NCBI RefSeq assembly: GCF_021474405.1
Contig: NZ_JAKEIO010000029.1
Span: forward strand, 1-64,000
Direction of reading: 5' to 3'
Source: [Streptosporangium] indianense
GTDB taxonomy: Bacteria > Actinomycetota > Actinomycetes > Streptomycetales > Streptomycetaceae
DNA length: 64,000 nt
The notes beneath the pieces were generated by a model. The model saw only the letters and a program-made list of their open reading frames with translations. It did no database searches and had not been told where the DNA came from. Made by a program: the position numbers and the translations under genes. Below, piece by piece: positions 10,199-18,435 of this stretch (position 1 is its first letter; each line of letters opens with the position of its first letter).

Positions 10199-11587
10199 AT
10201 GGCTTCAACGTACGGTGCTGCACAGGTGCTGGTGGCCTCCAACCGTGGCCCGGTCTCGTACACGGTGGGAGCGGACGGTTCGCTGGACGCCAAGCGGGGC
10301 GGCGGCGGGCTGGTGTCCGGGCTCTCCGCGATCGGCTCGGACGCGGACGCGCTGTGGGTGTGCTCGGCGCTCACCGACGGCGACCGGGAGGCGGTGGGGC
10401 GCGGCGTCGGCGAGGACGGCGTGCGGATGCTGGACATCCCGCCCGACGTGCACGCCGACGCGTACAACGGCATCGCCAACTCGGTCCTGTGGTTCGTGCA
10501 CCACATGCTCTACCAGACGCCCCTGGAGCCCGTCTTCGACGCGGAGTTCCGGCGGCAGTGGGCGTCCTACGAGGCGTACAACCGGGCGTTCGCCGAGGCG
10601 CTGGCCGAGGAGGCGGCGCAGGGCGCGGCGGTCGTGGTGCAGGACTACCACCTGACGCTGGTGCCGGGCATGCTCCGCGAGCTGCGGCCCGACCTGCGCA
10701 TCGGGCACTTCTCGCACACGCCGTGGGCGCCGCCGGAGTACTTCCGGATGCTGCCCGACGACGTGGCCGGGCAGGTGCTGCGCGGCATGCTCGGCGCGGA
10801 CCGGCTGGGCTTCCTGACCGAGCGCTGGGCGGAGGCGTTCACCGCGTGCGCCGAGCGGTTCGCGGGCGGGCTCGGCGGCACCCGGGTCGGGGTGCACGGC
10901 CTCGGCGCCGACGCCGACTTTCTGCGCAAGCGGGCCCACGAGCCGGACGTCGAGGAGCGGATCACCGCGCTGCGGCAGGAGATCGGCGAGGGCCGCCGCA
11001 CCATCGTCCGCGTGGACCGCACCGAACTGTCCAAGAACATCGTGCGCGGCCTGCTGGCCTACCGCAGGCTGCTGGAGACCCACGCCGAGTGGCGCGAGCA
11101 GGTGGTGCACGTCGCCTTCGCCTACCCCTCCCGGCAGGACCTCGCGGTGTACCGGGACTACACGGCCGAGGTGCAGCGGCTCGCGGACGAGATCAACGCC
11201 GAGTACGGCACGCCGGGCTGGAAGCCGGTCGTGCTGCACGTCAAGGACGACTTCGCGCGCTCGCTGGCCGCCTACCGGCTGGCCGACGTGGCCCTGGTCA
11301 ACCCCATCCGCGACGGCATGAACCTCGTCGCCAAGGAGGTCCCGGTGGTGTCCGACGCGGGCTGCGCGCTGGTGCTGTCCCGGGAGGCCGGGGCGCACGA
11401 GGAGCTGGGCGAGGACGCGATCACCGTGAACCCTTACGACGTGACGGGCACGGCGGCGGCCCTGCACGAGGCGCTGTCGATGCGCCCGGAGGAACGCGCC
11501 GAACGCAGCAAGCGCCTGGCCGCCGCGGCGACGGCCCTGCCACCGGCGCGGTGGTTCCTGGACCAGCTCGACGCGTTGAGGGGCTGA
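10199..11587 (+). CDS. otsA: Trehalose-6-phosphate synthase
   Basis: A 462-residue GT20 enzyme that joins UDP- or GDP-glucose to glucose-6-phosphate. The N-terminal loop SNRGPVSYT with KRGGGGLVSGLS, the VQDYHLTLVPGML strand (about residue 150) and NPIRDGMNLVAKE (about 365-377) are the hallmark substrate and sugar-nucleotide sites. The ATG at 10199 follows GTTGAGG; a longer TTG start at 10190 is less likely. otsB follows after 7 bp, so the two are co-transcribed. Confidence 0.93.
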   Translation: MASTYGAAQVLVASNRGPVSYTVGADGSLDAKRGGGGLVSGLSAIGSDADALWVCSALTDGDREAVGRGVGEDGVRMLDIPPDVHADAYNGIANSVLWFVHHMLYQTPLEPVFDAEFRRQWASYEAYNRAFAEALAEEAAQGAAVVVQDYHLTLVPGMLRELRPDLRIGHFSHTPWAPPEYFRMLPDDVAGQVLRGMLGADRLGFLTERWAEAFTACAERFAGGLGGTRVGVHGLGADADFLRKRAHEPDVEERITALRQEIGEGRRTIVRVDRTELSKNIVRGLLAYRRLLETHAEWREQVVHVAFAYPSRQDLAVYRDYTAEVQRLADEINAEYGTPGWKPVVLHVKDDFARSLAAYRLADVALVNPIRDGMNLVAKEVPVVSDAGCALVLSREAGAHEELGEDAITVNPYDVTGTAAALHEALSMRPEERAERSKRLAAAATALPPARWFLDQLDALRG

Positions 11588-11594
11588 GGGCCGA

Positions 11595-12416
11595 ATGAGC
11601 ACCCTTCCCACTTCCGCCACCAAGGCCGGGCAATACGGCCTCGACGCCCTCCTCGCGCAGCCCGGCAAGGCCCTGATCGCGCTGGACTTCGACGGGACGC
11701 TCGCGCCGATCGTGGCCGACCCCGAGCAGGCCCGGGCCCATCCACAGGCGCTGGGCGCGCTGGCGGCGCTCGCCCCGAAGGTCGCCGCCATCGCGGTGAT
11801 CACCGGCCGGCCCGCCGACGTCGCCGTACGCAACGGCGGCTTCGCGAACGTGCCCGGCCTCGGGCACCTCGTCGTCCTCGGGCACTACGGCGCCGAGCGG
11901 TGGGACGCCCGCAGCGGCGAGGTCACCGCGCCCGCGCCGCACCCCGGCGTCGACGCCGTCCGCGCCGAACTGCCCGGGCTGCTCGAAGGGAGCGACGCCT
12001 GGGTGGAGGACAAGGGCCGGGCGGTGGCCGTGCACACCCGCCGGGCCGCCGACCCGCAGGCCGCCTTCGAGGCCCTGCGCGAGCCGCTCACCGCCCTGGC
12101 GACCCGGCACGGCCTGATCGTCGAGCCCGGCCGCATGGTCCTCGAACTGCGCCCGCCCGGCATGGACAAGGGCGTGGCCCTGATCGACCACGCCCGGGAG
12201 ATCGGCGCCGGCTCGGTCCTCTATGCCGGCGACGACCTGGGCGACCTGCCCGCCTACGCCGCGGTGGACACCCTCCGCACGACCGGCACCCCGGGCCTGC
12301 TGGTGTGCAGCGGCAGCGACGAGGTGACCGAGCTGCGCGAGCGGGCGGACGTGGTGGTGGACGGCCCGGAGGGGGTTGTGGACCTACTGACGGCCTTGGC
12401 GGACCGGATGGGCTGA
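11595..12416 (+). CDS. otsB: Trehalose-6-phosphate phosphatase
   Basis: A 273-residue HAD-superfamily phosphatase that removes the phosphate from trehalose-6-phosphate. The nucleophile motif is DFDGTLAPI (Asp31 and Asp33). The second motif is VITGRPA (about 79-85). The metal-binding motif is YAGDDLGDLPAY near residue 213. The length is typical. It is coupled to otsA by a 7-bp gap, giving the complete OtsAB route to trehalose, a storage sugar and stress protectant. Confidence 0.93.
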   Translation: MSTLPTSATKAGQYGLDALLAQPGKALIALDFDGTLAPIVADPEQARAHPQALGALAALAPKVAAIAVITGRPADVAVRNGGFANVPGLGHLVVLGHYGAERWDARSGEVTAPAPHPGVDAVRAELPGLLEGSDAWVEDKGRAVAVHTRRAADPQAAFEALREPLTALATRHGLIVEPGRMVLELRPPGMDKGVALIDHAREIGAGSVLYAGDDLGDLPAYAAVDTLRTTGTPGLLVCSGSDEVTELRERADVVVDGPEGVVDLLTALADRMG

Positions 12417-12429
12417 AGGGTCACGCCCT

Positions 12430-12475
12430 TCAGGGGCGCGGGGAACTGCGCGAACAACCACGACGCAGCCGCACC
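12430..12475 (+). repeat. Dispersed GGGGCGCGGGGAACTGCGCG repeat, copy 2
   Basis: Second copy of the dispersed repeat, 14 bp after the otsB stop and between two convergent genes. It keeps the core and a GCAGCCGCACCCC-like tail. Confidence 0.8.
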
Positions 12476-12501
12476 CCGCGACGGCCAGAAGCCCCCGCCC
12501 C

Positions 12502-12747
12502 TCACCGCTCAGACCGACGCCGCTCCCGAACCCGCCGCAGCCGATTCACCGTCACAGGATCATGCGCCAACGCCCGAGCATCATCCAGCAGCGCATTGAG
12601 CAGCTGGTAGTAGCGAACAGGCGCGAGCCCCAGCTCCTCACGTATCGCCCGCTCCTTCGCACCGGGCCCGGAGAACCCCCGGCGTTCGAGCGCGAGAATG
12701 TCCCGCTCCCTGCGCCCGAGCCCCTGCTCACCCGTGTCCTCGTCCAT
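12502..12747 (-). CDS. DUF3263 family protein
   Basis: An 81-residue acidic-to-basic small protein. The segment RERDILALERRGFSGPGAKE followed by AIREELGLAPVRYYQLLNALLDD matches the actinobacterial DUF3263 family, which looks like a helix-turn-helix (sigma-region-4-like). An upstream GTG at 12771 would add eight residues. Its function is unknown; DNA binding is only inferred from the helices. Confidence 0.75.
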   Translation of the reverse strand: MDEDTGEQGLGRRERDILALERRGFSGPGAKERAIREELGLAPVRYYQLLNALLDDARALAHDPVTVNRLRRVRERRRSER

Positions 12748-12782
12748 ACCCGGCACGGTAGCGCCCGCCACGGACAGCGCAG

Positions 12783-14051
12783 CTACTCCGCGCTCTCCGC
12801 CCGGGTCGCCTCGGCCTGGAGGTGGCCCAGGACGCCCGACGGGCTGCCGCCGGGCGCGACGGCCTTGCCGATCTGCTGCTTGACCCGGGCACTGACATCG
12901 GCCCAGGAGGTCTTGCCGACCGGGTAGAGCTCGGAGGCCAGCAGCTCCTCCAGGAACGGCTTGAGGTGCCGGTCCTCCTCGGAGGAGGCCATCGTGCCGG
13001 ACGCGGACGTGGTGACCGGCAGCAGGTCGTACTCGCGCGAGAAGGCCAGCACGTTCTTCTCGCTGTAGACGAAGTCGAGGAAGCCCCCCACCTGGTCGCG
13101 GTGGCCGTTCTTGCGGAACGCGGTCATCCAGTCGGAGACGCCCAGCGTGGACCGGCTCGGGCCCTCGTGGCCCGGGGTGGGCACCATCCCGTACTTGACG
13201 CCCTGCTTCGCGGCGATCTTCATCAGCGAGGGGTGGCCGTTGAGCATGCCGACCTCGCCCTTGGCGAACGCCGCGAACGCCGCCGCCCGGTTGAGCTGCC
13301 CCGGCGCGACCGGCCCGGTCAGGTCCTTGCCGACCAGGTCGTTCTTCAGCCAGGAGAAGGTGTCGATGTTCTCAGGGGAGTCGATGCCGTAGCTGTCGGC
13401 GCCGTCGGTGTAGCCGCCCCCGCCGCTGAGCATCCACTGCATGGTCTCGGCCTGCGCCTCCTCCGGGCCGAGGGGCAGCGCGTACGGGTACTTCACGCCC
13501 TTCGCCTTGAGCGCCTCGGCGTCCTCGGCCAGGTCGTCCCAGGACTCGGGCGGGGTGATGCCGGCCTTGGCGAAGAGGGACTTGTTGTAGAAGAGCACGC
13601 GGGTGGAGGCGGCGAACGGCATGCCGTACTGCACGCCCTTCACCTGGCCCGCGGAGGCCAGCTGCCCCACGAAGTCGGCCTGCACGGGTATGGAGAGCAG
13701 GTCGTCGGCCTTGTAGAGCTGGTTCTCCGCCGCGTAGTCGGCGTAGGCGCCGATCTGCGCCATGTCCGGCGGGTCACCGGCGGCGACCATCTCCCGGACC
13801 TTGCGGTCGACGTCGTTCCAGGAGTAGACGCTGACGTCGATCTCGACGTCGGGGTGGGCGGCCTCGTACTCCTCGGCGAGCTTGTCCCAGTACTTCTTGG
13901 AGCTGTTGGCCGCGCTGTCGCCGTAGTCGGCGGCGACCAGCTTCAGGGTCACGTCGGCCGAGCCGCCCGTGAGTCCGCAGCCGCCGAGGACCACCGTCAT
14001 GCCCAGTGCGGACACCACCGCGATCGTTCCTGCCATCCGCCGCCGCTGCAC
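12783..14051 (-). CDS. Sugar ABC transporter substrate-binding lipoprotein
   Basis: A 422-residue family-1 extracellular solute-binding protein. The signal peptide ends in a lipobox with Cys25 (VLGGCG), so the mature protein is membrane-anchored outside the cell. YGMPFAASTRVLFYNKSLFAKAGI is the family's conserved ligand-domain stretch (given here for recognition of the fold). The GTG start at 14051 has GGGGAAG 8 nt upstream. No permease genes adjoin it. It is divergent from nagK-nagA across DasR-type sites, so an amino-sugar ligand is likely. MsiK, encoded at 46913, may energise its transporter. Confidence 0.85.
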   Translation of the reverse strand: MQRRRMAGTIAVVSALGMTVVLGGCGLTGGSADVTLKLVAADYGDSAANSSKKYWDKLAEEYEAAHPDVEIDVSVYSWNDVDRKVREMVAAGDPPDMAQIGAYADYAAENQLYKADDLLSIPVQADFVGQLASAGQVKGVQYGMPFAASTRVLFYNKSLFAKAGITPPESWDDLAEDAEALKAKGVKYPYALPLGPEEAQAETMQWMLSGGGGYTDGADSYGIDSPENIDTFSWLKNDLVGKDLTGPVAPGQLNRAAAFAAFAKGEVGMLNGHPSLMKIAAKQGVKYGMVPTPGHEGPSRSTLGVSDWMTAFRKNGHRDQVGGFLDFVYSEKNVLAFSREYDLLPVTTSASGTMASSEEDRHLKPFLEELLASELYPVGKTSWADVSARVKQQIGKAVAPGGSPSGVLGHLQAEATRAESAE

Positions 14052-14107
14052 CGCTGTTCTTCCCCAACCCCGGCGTCACCGCCGCCGAAAGATTTCGATA
14101 TCCGGAA

Positions 14108-14123
14108 CAAGGTCTACACCACG
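14108..14123. promoter_or_regulatory. Second, weaker DasR-like site
   Basis: AAGGTCTACACCAC matches 11 of 16 positions of the DasR consensus ACTGGTCTAGACCACT. It lies 2 bp from the stronger site, closer to the binding-protein gene. Confidence 0.5.
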
Positions 14124-14125
14124 TG

Positions 14126-14141
14126 AGTGGACTAGACCTCT
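14126..14141. promoter_or_regulatory. DasR responsive element (dre)
   Basis: AGTGGACTAGACCTCT matches 13 of 16 positions of the dre consensus. DasR is the GntR-type repressor released by glucosamine-6-phosphate. It lies 27 bp before the nagK start, where it could cover the promoter and also serve the divergent binding-protein gene. Confidence 0.85.
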
Positions 14142-14168
14142 TGCGGGTCCCCGGGTCACACTGTCCCC

Positions 14169-15110
14169 GTGAAACATGTCATCGCCCTCGACGTGGGCGG
14201 CACCGGGATGAAGGCCGCCCTGGCGGGTCCGGGGGGCGAGGTGCTGCACCGGGCCCGCCGGGCCACCGGACGTACCCAGGGGCCGGACGCCGTCGTCGCG
14301 GGCATCCTCGACTTCGCCGCCGAGCTGCACGCCCACGGCGCCGAGCGGTTCGGCACGCCCGCGTCCGCCGCCGGCGTGGCCGTCCCGGGCATCGTCGACG
14401 AGGCGGACGGCGTCGCCGTCTACGCGGCCAACCTCGGCTGGCGGGACGTCCCCCTGCGCGAGCTGCTGGAGCAGCGGCTGGGCGTCCCCGTCGCCCTCGG
14501 GCACGACGTGCGCACCGGCGGCCTCGCCGAGGGCCGGGTCGGCGCGGGCCGGGGTGCGGACCGGTTCCTGTTCGTGGCGCTGGGCACCGGCATCGCGGGC
14601 GCCATCGGCGTCGACGGCCGGGTCGAGGCGGGCGCGCACGGCTTCGCGGGCGAGATCGGCCACATCGTCGTCCGCCCCGGCGGCGCCCCCTGCCCGTGCG
14701 GACAGCACGGCTGCCTGGAGCGCTTCGCCTCGGCGGCGGCCGTGAGCGAGGCGTGGGCCACGGCCTCGGGCGACCCGGGCGCCGACGCCGCCGACTGCGC
14801 GAAGGCGGTGGACTCCGGCGACCCGACGGCCCGGGCGGTCTGGCACCAGGCGATCGACGCTCTGGCCGACGGGCTGGTCACGGCCCTGACCCTGCTGGAC
14901 CCCCGCGTCCTGATCATCGGCGGCGGCCTGGCGGAAGCGGGAGAGACCCTGTTCACGCCGTTGGGGGAAGCGATCCGCAGCCGCATCACCTTCCAGAAAC
15001 AACCGACACTCGTCCCGGCGGCGTTGGGCGACAGTGCAGGTTGTCTCGGCGCGGGCCTACTGGCCTGGGATCTTCTGGCATCGACCGACCGCATGGAGGT
15101 AACGCCCTGA
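14169..15110 (+). CDS. nagK: N-acetylglucosamine kinase, ROK family
   Basis: A 313-residue ROK kinase that phosphorylates intracellular N-acetylglucosamine. The ATP loop is DVGGTGMKAA (Asp8). The catalytic Asp113 lies in GHDVRTGG. The zinc site is EIGHIVV...CPCGQHGCLE (His165, Cys175, Cys177, Cys182). Its stop overlaps the nagA start (TGATG at 15108-15112), so translation is coupled. The specificity is inferred from nagA and the dre site; ROK kinases as a family also accept glucose. Confidence 0.88.
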   Translation: MKHVIALDVGGTGMKAALAGPGGEVLHRARRATGRTQGPDAVVAGILDFAAELHAHGAERFGTPASAAGVAVPGIVDEADGVAVYAANLGWRDVPLRELLEQRLGVPVALGHDVRTGGLAEGRVGAGRGADRFLFVALGTGIAGAIGVDGRVEAGAHGFAGEIGHIVVRPGGAPCPCGQHGCLERFASAAAVSEAWATASGDPGADAADCAKAVDSGDPTARAVWHQAIDALADGLVTALTLLDPRVLIIGGGLAEAGETLFTPLGEAIRSRITFQKQPTLVPAALGDSAGCLGAGLLAWDLLASTDRMEVTP

Positions 15111-16321
15111 TGACGGATGCCCCAGGGGCGCGGGGAACTGCGCGACCAGCCACATCCCACCCGCACCCCGCCACATCGGGAACGCCCACGGTCCTCACCG
15201 GCGCGACAGTGGTACTCCCCACCGGATCCGTCGAAAACGGCCAGGTGGCCATCGAGGGCACCCACATCACCCGATCGGCACCGGATAACGCCCAGGTCAT
15301 CAACGCCGCCGACCACTTCGTCATCCCCGGCTTTGTCGACCTGCACAACCACGGCGGCGGCGGAGCCTCCTTCACCTCCGGCACGGTCGACGACGTTCTC
15401 AAGGGCATCCACACCCACCGCCTGCACGGCACGACCACCCTGGTCGCCTCCACCGTCACCGGCGACATGGACTCCCTCACCCATCGCGCGGGGCTGCTGA
15501 GCGAACTCGCCGAGCAGGGCGAGATCGCCGGCGTCCACTTCGAGGGCCCGTTCATCTCCCCGTGCCGCAAGGGCGCCCACTCCGAGGCCCTCCTGCGCGA
15601 CCCGCACCCCGCCGAGGTCCGCAAGCTGGTCGACGCGGCCCGTGGCCGGGCGAAGATGCTCACCCTGGCCACCGAACTGCCCGGCGGCCTCGACTCCGTA
15701 CGCCTCCTCGCCGACCAGGGCGTGATCGCGGCGATCGGCCACACGGACGCCACGTACGAGCAGACGGTGCAGGCCATCGACGCGGGCGCCACCGTCGCCA
15801 CCCACCTCTTCAACGCGATGCCGCCGCTCGGCCACCGCTCCCCCGGCCCGATCACCGCGCTGCTGGAGGACGACCGGGTCACGGTCGAGCTGATCAACGA
15901 CGGCACGCACCTGCACCCCGCCGCGCTGCGACTGGCGTTCCGTCACGCGGGCGCGGACCGGGTCGCGTTCATCACGGACGCGATGGACGCGGCCGGTTTC
16001 GGCGACGGACGCTACTGGCTGGGCCCGCTTGAGGTGGAGGTCGCGGACGGCGTGGCCCGTCTGGTGGAGGACGGCACGATCGCCGGCTCGACCCTCACCC
16101 TGGACCGCGCCTTCAAGCGGGCGGTCACCGTCGACGGCCTCTCCGTCGAGGACGCGGTGACGGCGCTGTCCGCCACCCCGGCCCGCCTCCTCGGCATGGC
16201 CGACACGATCGGCTCACTGGAGCCCGGGAAGTACGCCGACCTGCTGATCCTGGACTCCGCGTACGAGGTGAAGGGCGTGATGCGCCGGGGCGAATGGGTG
16301 GTCGGTCCCCAACTGGGCTGA
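15110..16321 (+). CDS. nagA: N-acetylglucosamine-6-phosphate deacetylase
   Basis: A 403-residue amidohydrolase that turns GlcNAc-6-P into glucosamine-6-P, the DasR inducer. The metal site motifs are LHNHGGGG (His79/His81), HFEGPFIS, IGHTDATYE and the catalytic aspartate in FITDAMDAAG. The start overlaps the nagK stop. The first 25 or so residues are encoded by an embedded copy of the dispersed repeat and have no counterpart in the family. The real domain begins at TVLTGATVVLPTG. Confidence 0.92.
   Translation: MTDAPGARGTARPATSHPHPATSGTPTVLTGATVVLPTGSVENGQVAIEGTHITRSAPDNAQVINAADHFVIPGFVDLHNHGGGGASFTSGTVDDVLKGIHTHRLHGTTTLVASTVTGDMDSLTHRAGLLSELAEQGEIAGVHFEGPFISPCRKGAHSEALLRDPHPAEVRKLVDAARGRAKMLTLATELPGGLDSVRLLADQGVIAAIGHTDATYEQTVQAIDAGATVATHLFNAMPPLGHRSPGPITALLEDDRVTVELINDGTHLHPAALRLAFRHAGADRVAFITDAMDAAGFGDGRYWLGPLEVEVADGVARLVEDGTIAGSTLTLDRAFKRAVTVDGLSVEDAVTALSATPARLLGMADTIGSLEPGKYADLLILDSAYEVKGVMRRGEWVVGPQLG
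15120..15172 (+). repeat. Dispersed repeat, copy 3, inside nagA
   Basis: The same core as the other copies, here lying within the first codons of nagA and read through in frame as PGARGTARPATSHPHPATS. It leaves the TGATG junction with nagK intact. Confidence 0.8.
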
Positions 16322-16440
16322 TCCGTCCCGCAGTCGGGAGACGGTGGCCGACTCCAGGACTGGGCCGACCGCCGTCTCTTTGGCATGATCGGACTACCTG
16401 CACGTTCATGTCGGCACGCACATCGGGGGAGGTCGGCCCG

Positions 16441-17370
16441 GTGATCCTCACGGTCACGCTGAACACCGCTCTCGACATCACCTACCGCGTTCGGTCCCTC
16501 CGGCCGCACGCCTCCCACCGCGTCTCCGAGGTGACGGAACGCCCCGGCGGCAAGGGCGTCAACGTGGCCCGGGTGCTGGCGGCGCTCGGGCACGAGGTGA
16601 CGGTGACGGGATTCACGGGCGGGGCGACGGGCCGGGTCGTGCAGGAGAGACTCGCGGCGGTGCCGGGCGTGGTGGACGCGCTGGTGCCGCTGTCCGGGAC
16701 GACCCGGCGCACCATCGCCGTGGTGGACGAGCGCACCGGCGACACGACCCAGCTGAACGAACCGGGCCCGACGGTCACGCCCGCCGAGTGGTCGGCCTTC
16801 CAGGAGGCCTACGAGGACCTGCTGCCCTCCGCCTCCGCGGTGGCCCTGTGCGGCAGCCTGCCGCCGGGGGTCCCGGTGGGCGCGTACGCGGGCCTGATCC
16901 GCACGGCCCGCTCCTTCTCGGTCCCGGTCCTGCTGGACACGAGCGGCGAGCCCTTGCGCCGGGGGGTCGCGGCCCGCCCCGACATCATCAAGCCCAACGC
17001 CGACGAACTGGCGGAACTGACCGGCTCCCACGACCCCCTGCGCGCCACCCAGGACGCCCGCCGCCGGGGCGCGTCCGCGGTGGTGGCGTCCCTGGGCCCC
17101 GCAGGCCTCCTGGCAGCCACCCGCGAGGGCCGCTGGCAGGCCACCCCACCGGCCTCTGTACGAGGCAACCCCACAGGCGCCGGCGACGCGGTGGTGGCGG
17201 GCCTGCTGTCGGCCTCGGTCGAACACCTCCCCTGGCCGGACCGGCTGGCCCGGGCCATCGCCCTCTCGGCGGCGACGGTGCTGACGCCGGTGGCGGGGGA
17301 GTTCGACCGTGAGGCCTACGAGGAGCTGCTGGAAAGGGTGACGGTCTCGGGAGAGGTCAGCGCGGCTTGA
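16441..17370 (+). CDS. PfkB-family sugar kinase (1-phosphofructokinase-like)
   Basis: A 309-residue ribokinase-fold enzyme. VILTVTLNTALDITYRV is the typical start of the 1-phosphofructokinase/tagatose-6-phosphate kinase branch. GGKGVNVARVL (37-47) binds the sugar. GSLPPGVP and NPTGAGDAVVAG (catalytic base about Asp249) complete the signature. The GTG at 16441 sits 8 nt after GGGGGAGG, which fixes the start. It follows nagA after 119 bp on the same strand. The substrate is uncertain; an amino-sugar or hexose phosphate would fit the context. Confidence 0.85.
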   Translation: MILTVTLNTALDITYRVRSLRPHASHRVSEVTERPGGKGVNVARVLAALGHEVTVTGFTGGATGRVVQERLAAVPGVVDALVPLSGTTRRTIAVVDERTGDTTQLNEPGPTVTPAEWSAFQEAYEDLLPSASAVALCGSLPPGVPVGAYAGLIRTARSFSVPVLLDTSGEPLRRGVAARPDIIKPNADELAELTGSHDPLRATQDARRRGASAVVASLGPAGLLAATREGRWQATPPASVRGNPTGAGDAVVAGLLSASVEHLPWPDRLARAIALSAATVLTPVAGEFDREAYEELLERVTVSGEVSAA

Positions 17371-17379
17371 GCGGAGCCG

Positions 17380-18318
17380 TCACTTCTTCAGCCAGAGCTG
17401 GTCGAGAACCGCGTCACACTGGTTGCCCTCGTTGCAGGCGATCTCGATCGTGTTGGTGCCCTTGGTCAGGTTGACGTTGGACCACGTCTCCTGCCAGCCC
17501 TTTTCCCAGTCGCCCTTGGGCAGACCGGCGAAGTTCTTCATGTTGACGGGCCGGTCCTGGGTGTCGCCGTTGACCACCAGCGTGGCGTTGGCGTCCACGC
17601 CGGGGATGCCGTAGCGCACGTAGAGGCGGTAGCTGCCGGCCTTCTCGATGCCGTCCACCGTCCAGGTCACCTTGGCACCGACCTGATTGAAGCCCGTCAC
17701 GTAGACGCCGCCGTCGGCCTTCGCGCCCTTGAAGTCCGACGCCGTCGTCAGGCCGGGGCTGAGCCGCAGGGCCTTCGCGTCGACCTCCGGGAGGTCCTTC
17801 TGGGCCGCACCGGCCTTGGTGCTCGAAGGGCTCGGCTTCGACTCCTCGGACTGGGTCGGGCTGGTGCCCACCTCGTCGGACGCCTTGTCCTTGTCCTTGT
17901 CGCCGCCCATCATGGCCACGCCGATGCCGACGACGACCGCCGCGACCACCGCGATCGCGCCGATCAGCAGGCCCTTGGTGTTCGGGCCGCGGCCACCCCG
18001 GCCGCCACCGCCACCGCCGGACGGCATCTGCTGCTGCGCGGTCTGCGCACCGCCGGGCAGCGTCTCCGGCGCGGCGTAGTGCGCGTTCGGCTGGCTGTAA
18101 GAGGCCTGCTGCGGGACCTGACCGTACGGCGCCGTCTGCGCGTGCTGCGGCTGCTGGCCGTACTGGCGGGTGCCGACCGCCCTGACCCGGCTGACCGAGT
18201 TCGGGTAGCCGTAGCCCCCGGACGGCGGCTGGGCTCCGTTGGCCTGCCCGTCGGCGTAGAGATAGCCGAACGGGTCGTCGTCCTCGGGCGTGCTCGCGCC
18301 GTTGTTGCCGGGCGTCAT
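17380..18318 (-). CDS. Membrane-anchored protein with CBM35-like domain
   Basis: A 312-residue protein. The N-terminal 115 residues are low-complexity, rich in Gly, Gln, Pro and Tyr. One membrane segment (about 115-140, GLLIGAIAVVAAVVVGIGVA) follows, and then a Ser/Lys-rich linker. The C-terminal 140 residues form a beta-sandwich resembling family 6/35 carbohydrate-binding modules (WTVDGIEKAGSYRLYVRYG; LTKGTNTIEIACNEGNQC with a Cys pair). The topology puts the sandwich outside the cell. No catalytic domain is present, so a glycan-sensing or adhesion role is only a guess. Confidence 0.72.
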   Translation of the reverse strand: MTPGNNGASTPEDDDPFGYLYADGQANGAQPPSGGYGYPNSVSRVRAVGTRQYGQQPQHAQTAPYGQVPQQASYSQPNAHYAAPETLPGGAQTAQQQMPSGGGGGGRGGRGPNTKGLLIGAIAVVAAVVVGIGVAMMGGDKDKDKASDEVGTSPTQSEESKPSPSSTKAGAAQKDLPEVDAKALRLSPGLTTASDFKGAKADGGVYVTGFNQVGAKVTWTVDGIEKAGSYRLYVRYGIPGVDANATLVVNGDTQDRPVNMKNFAGLPKGDWEKGWQETWSNVNLTKGTNTIEIACNEGNQCDAVLDQLWLKK

Positions 18319-18435
18319 CCCTTGGTCTCCTCAGTCAGGTGCGGTGCATGCGGTACTTGGGTGAGTAAGCGAGCCTACCCGCTCCCGGAGACCCAAACGG
18401 GTGACTCAGACCGCATCAACTCGCTGACCTGGGCT

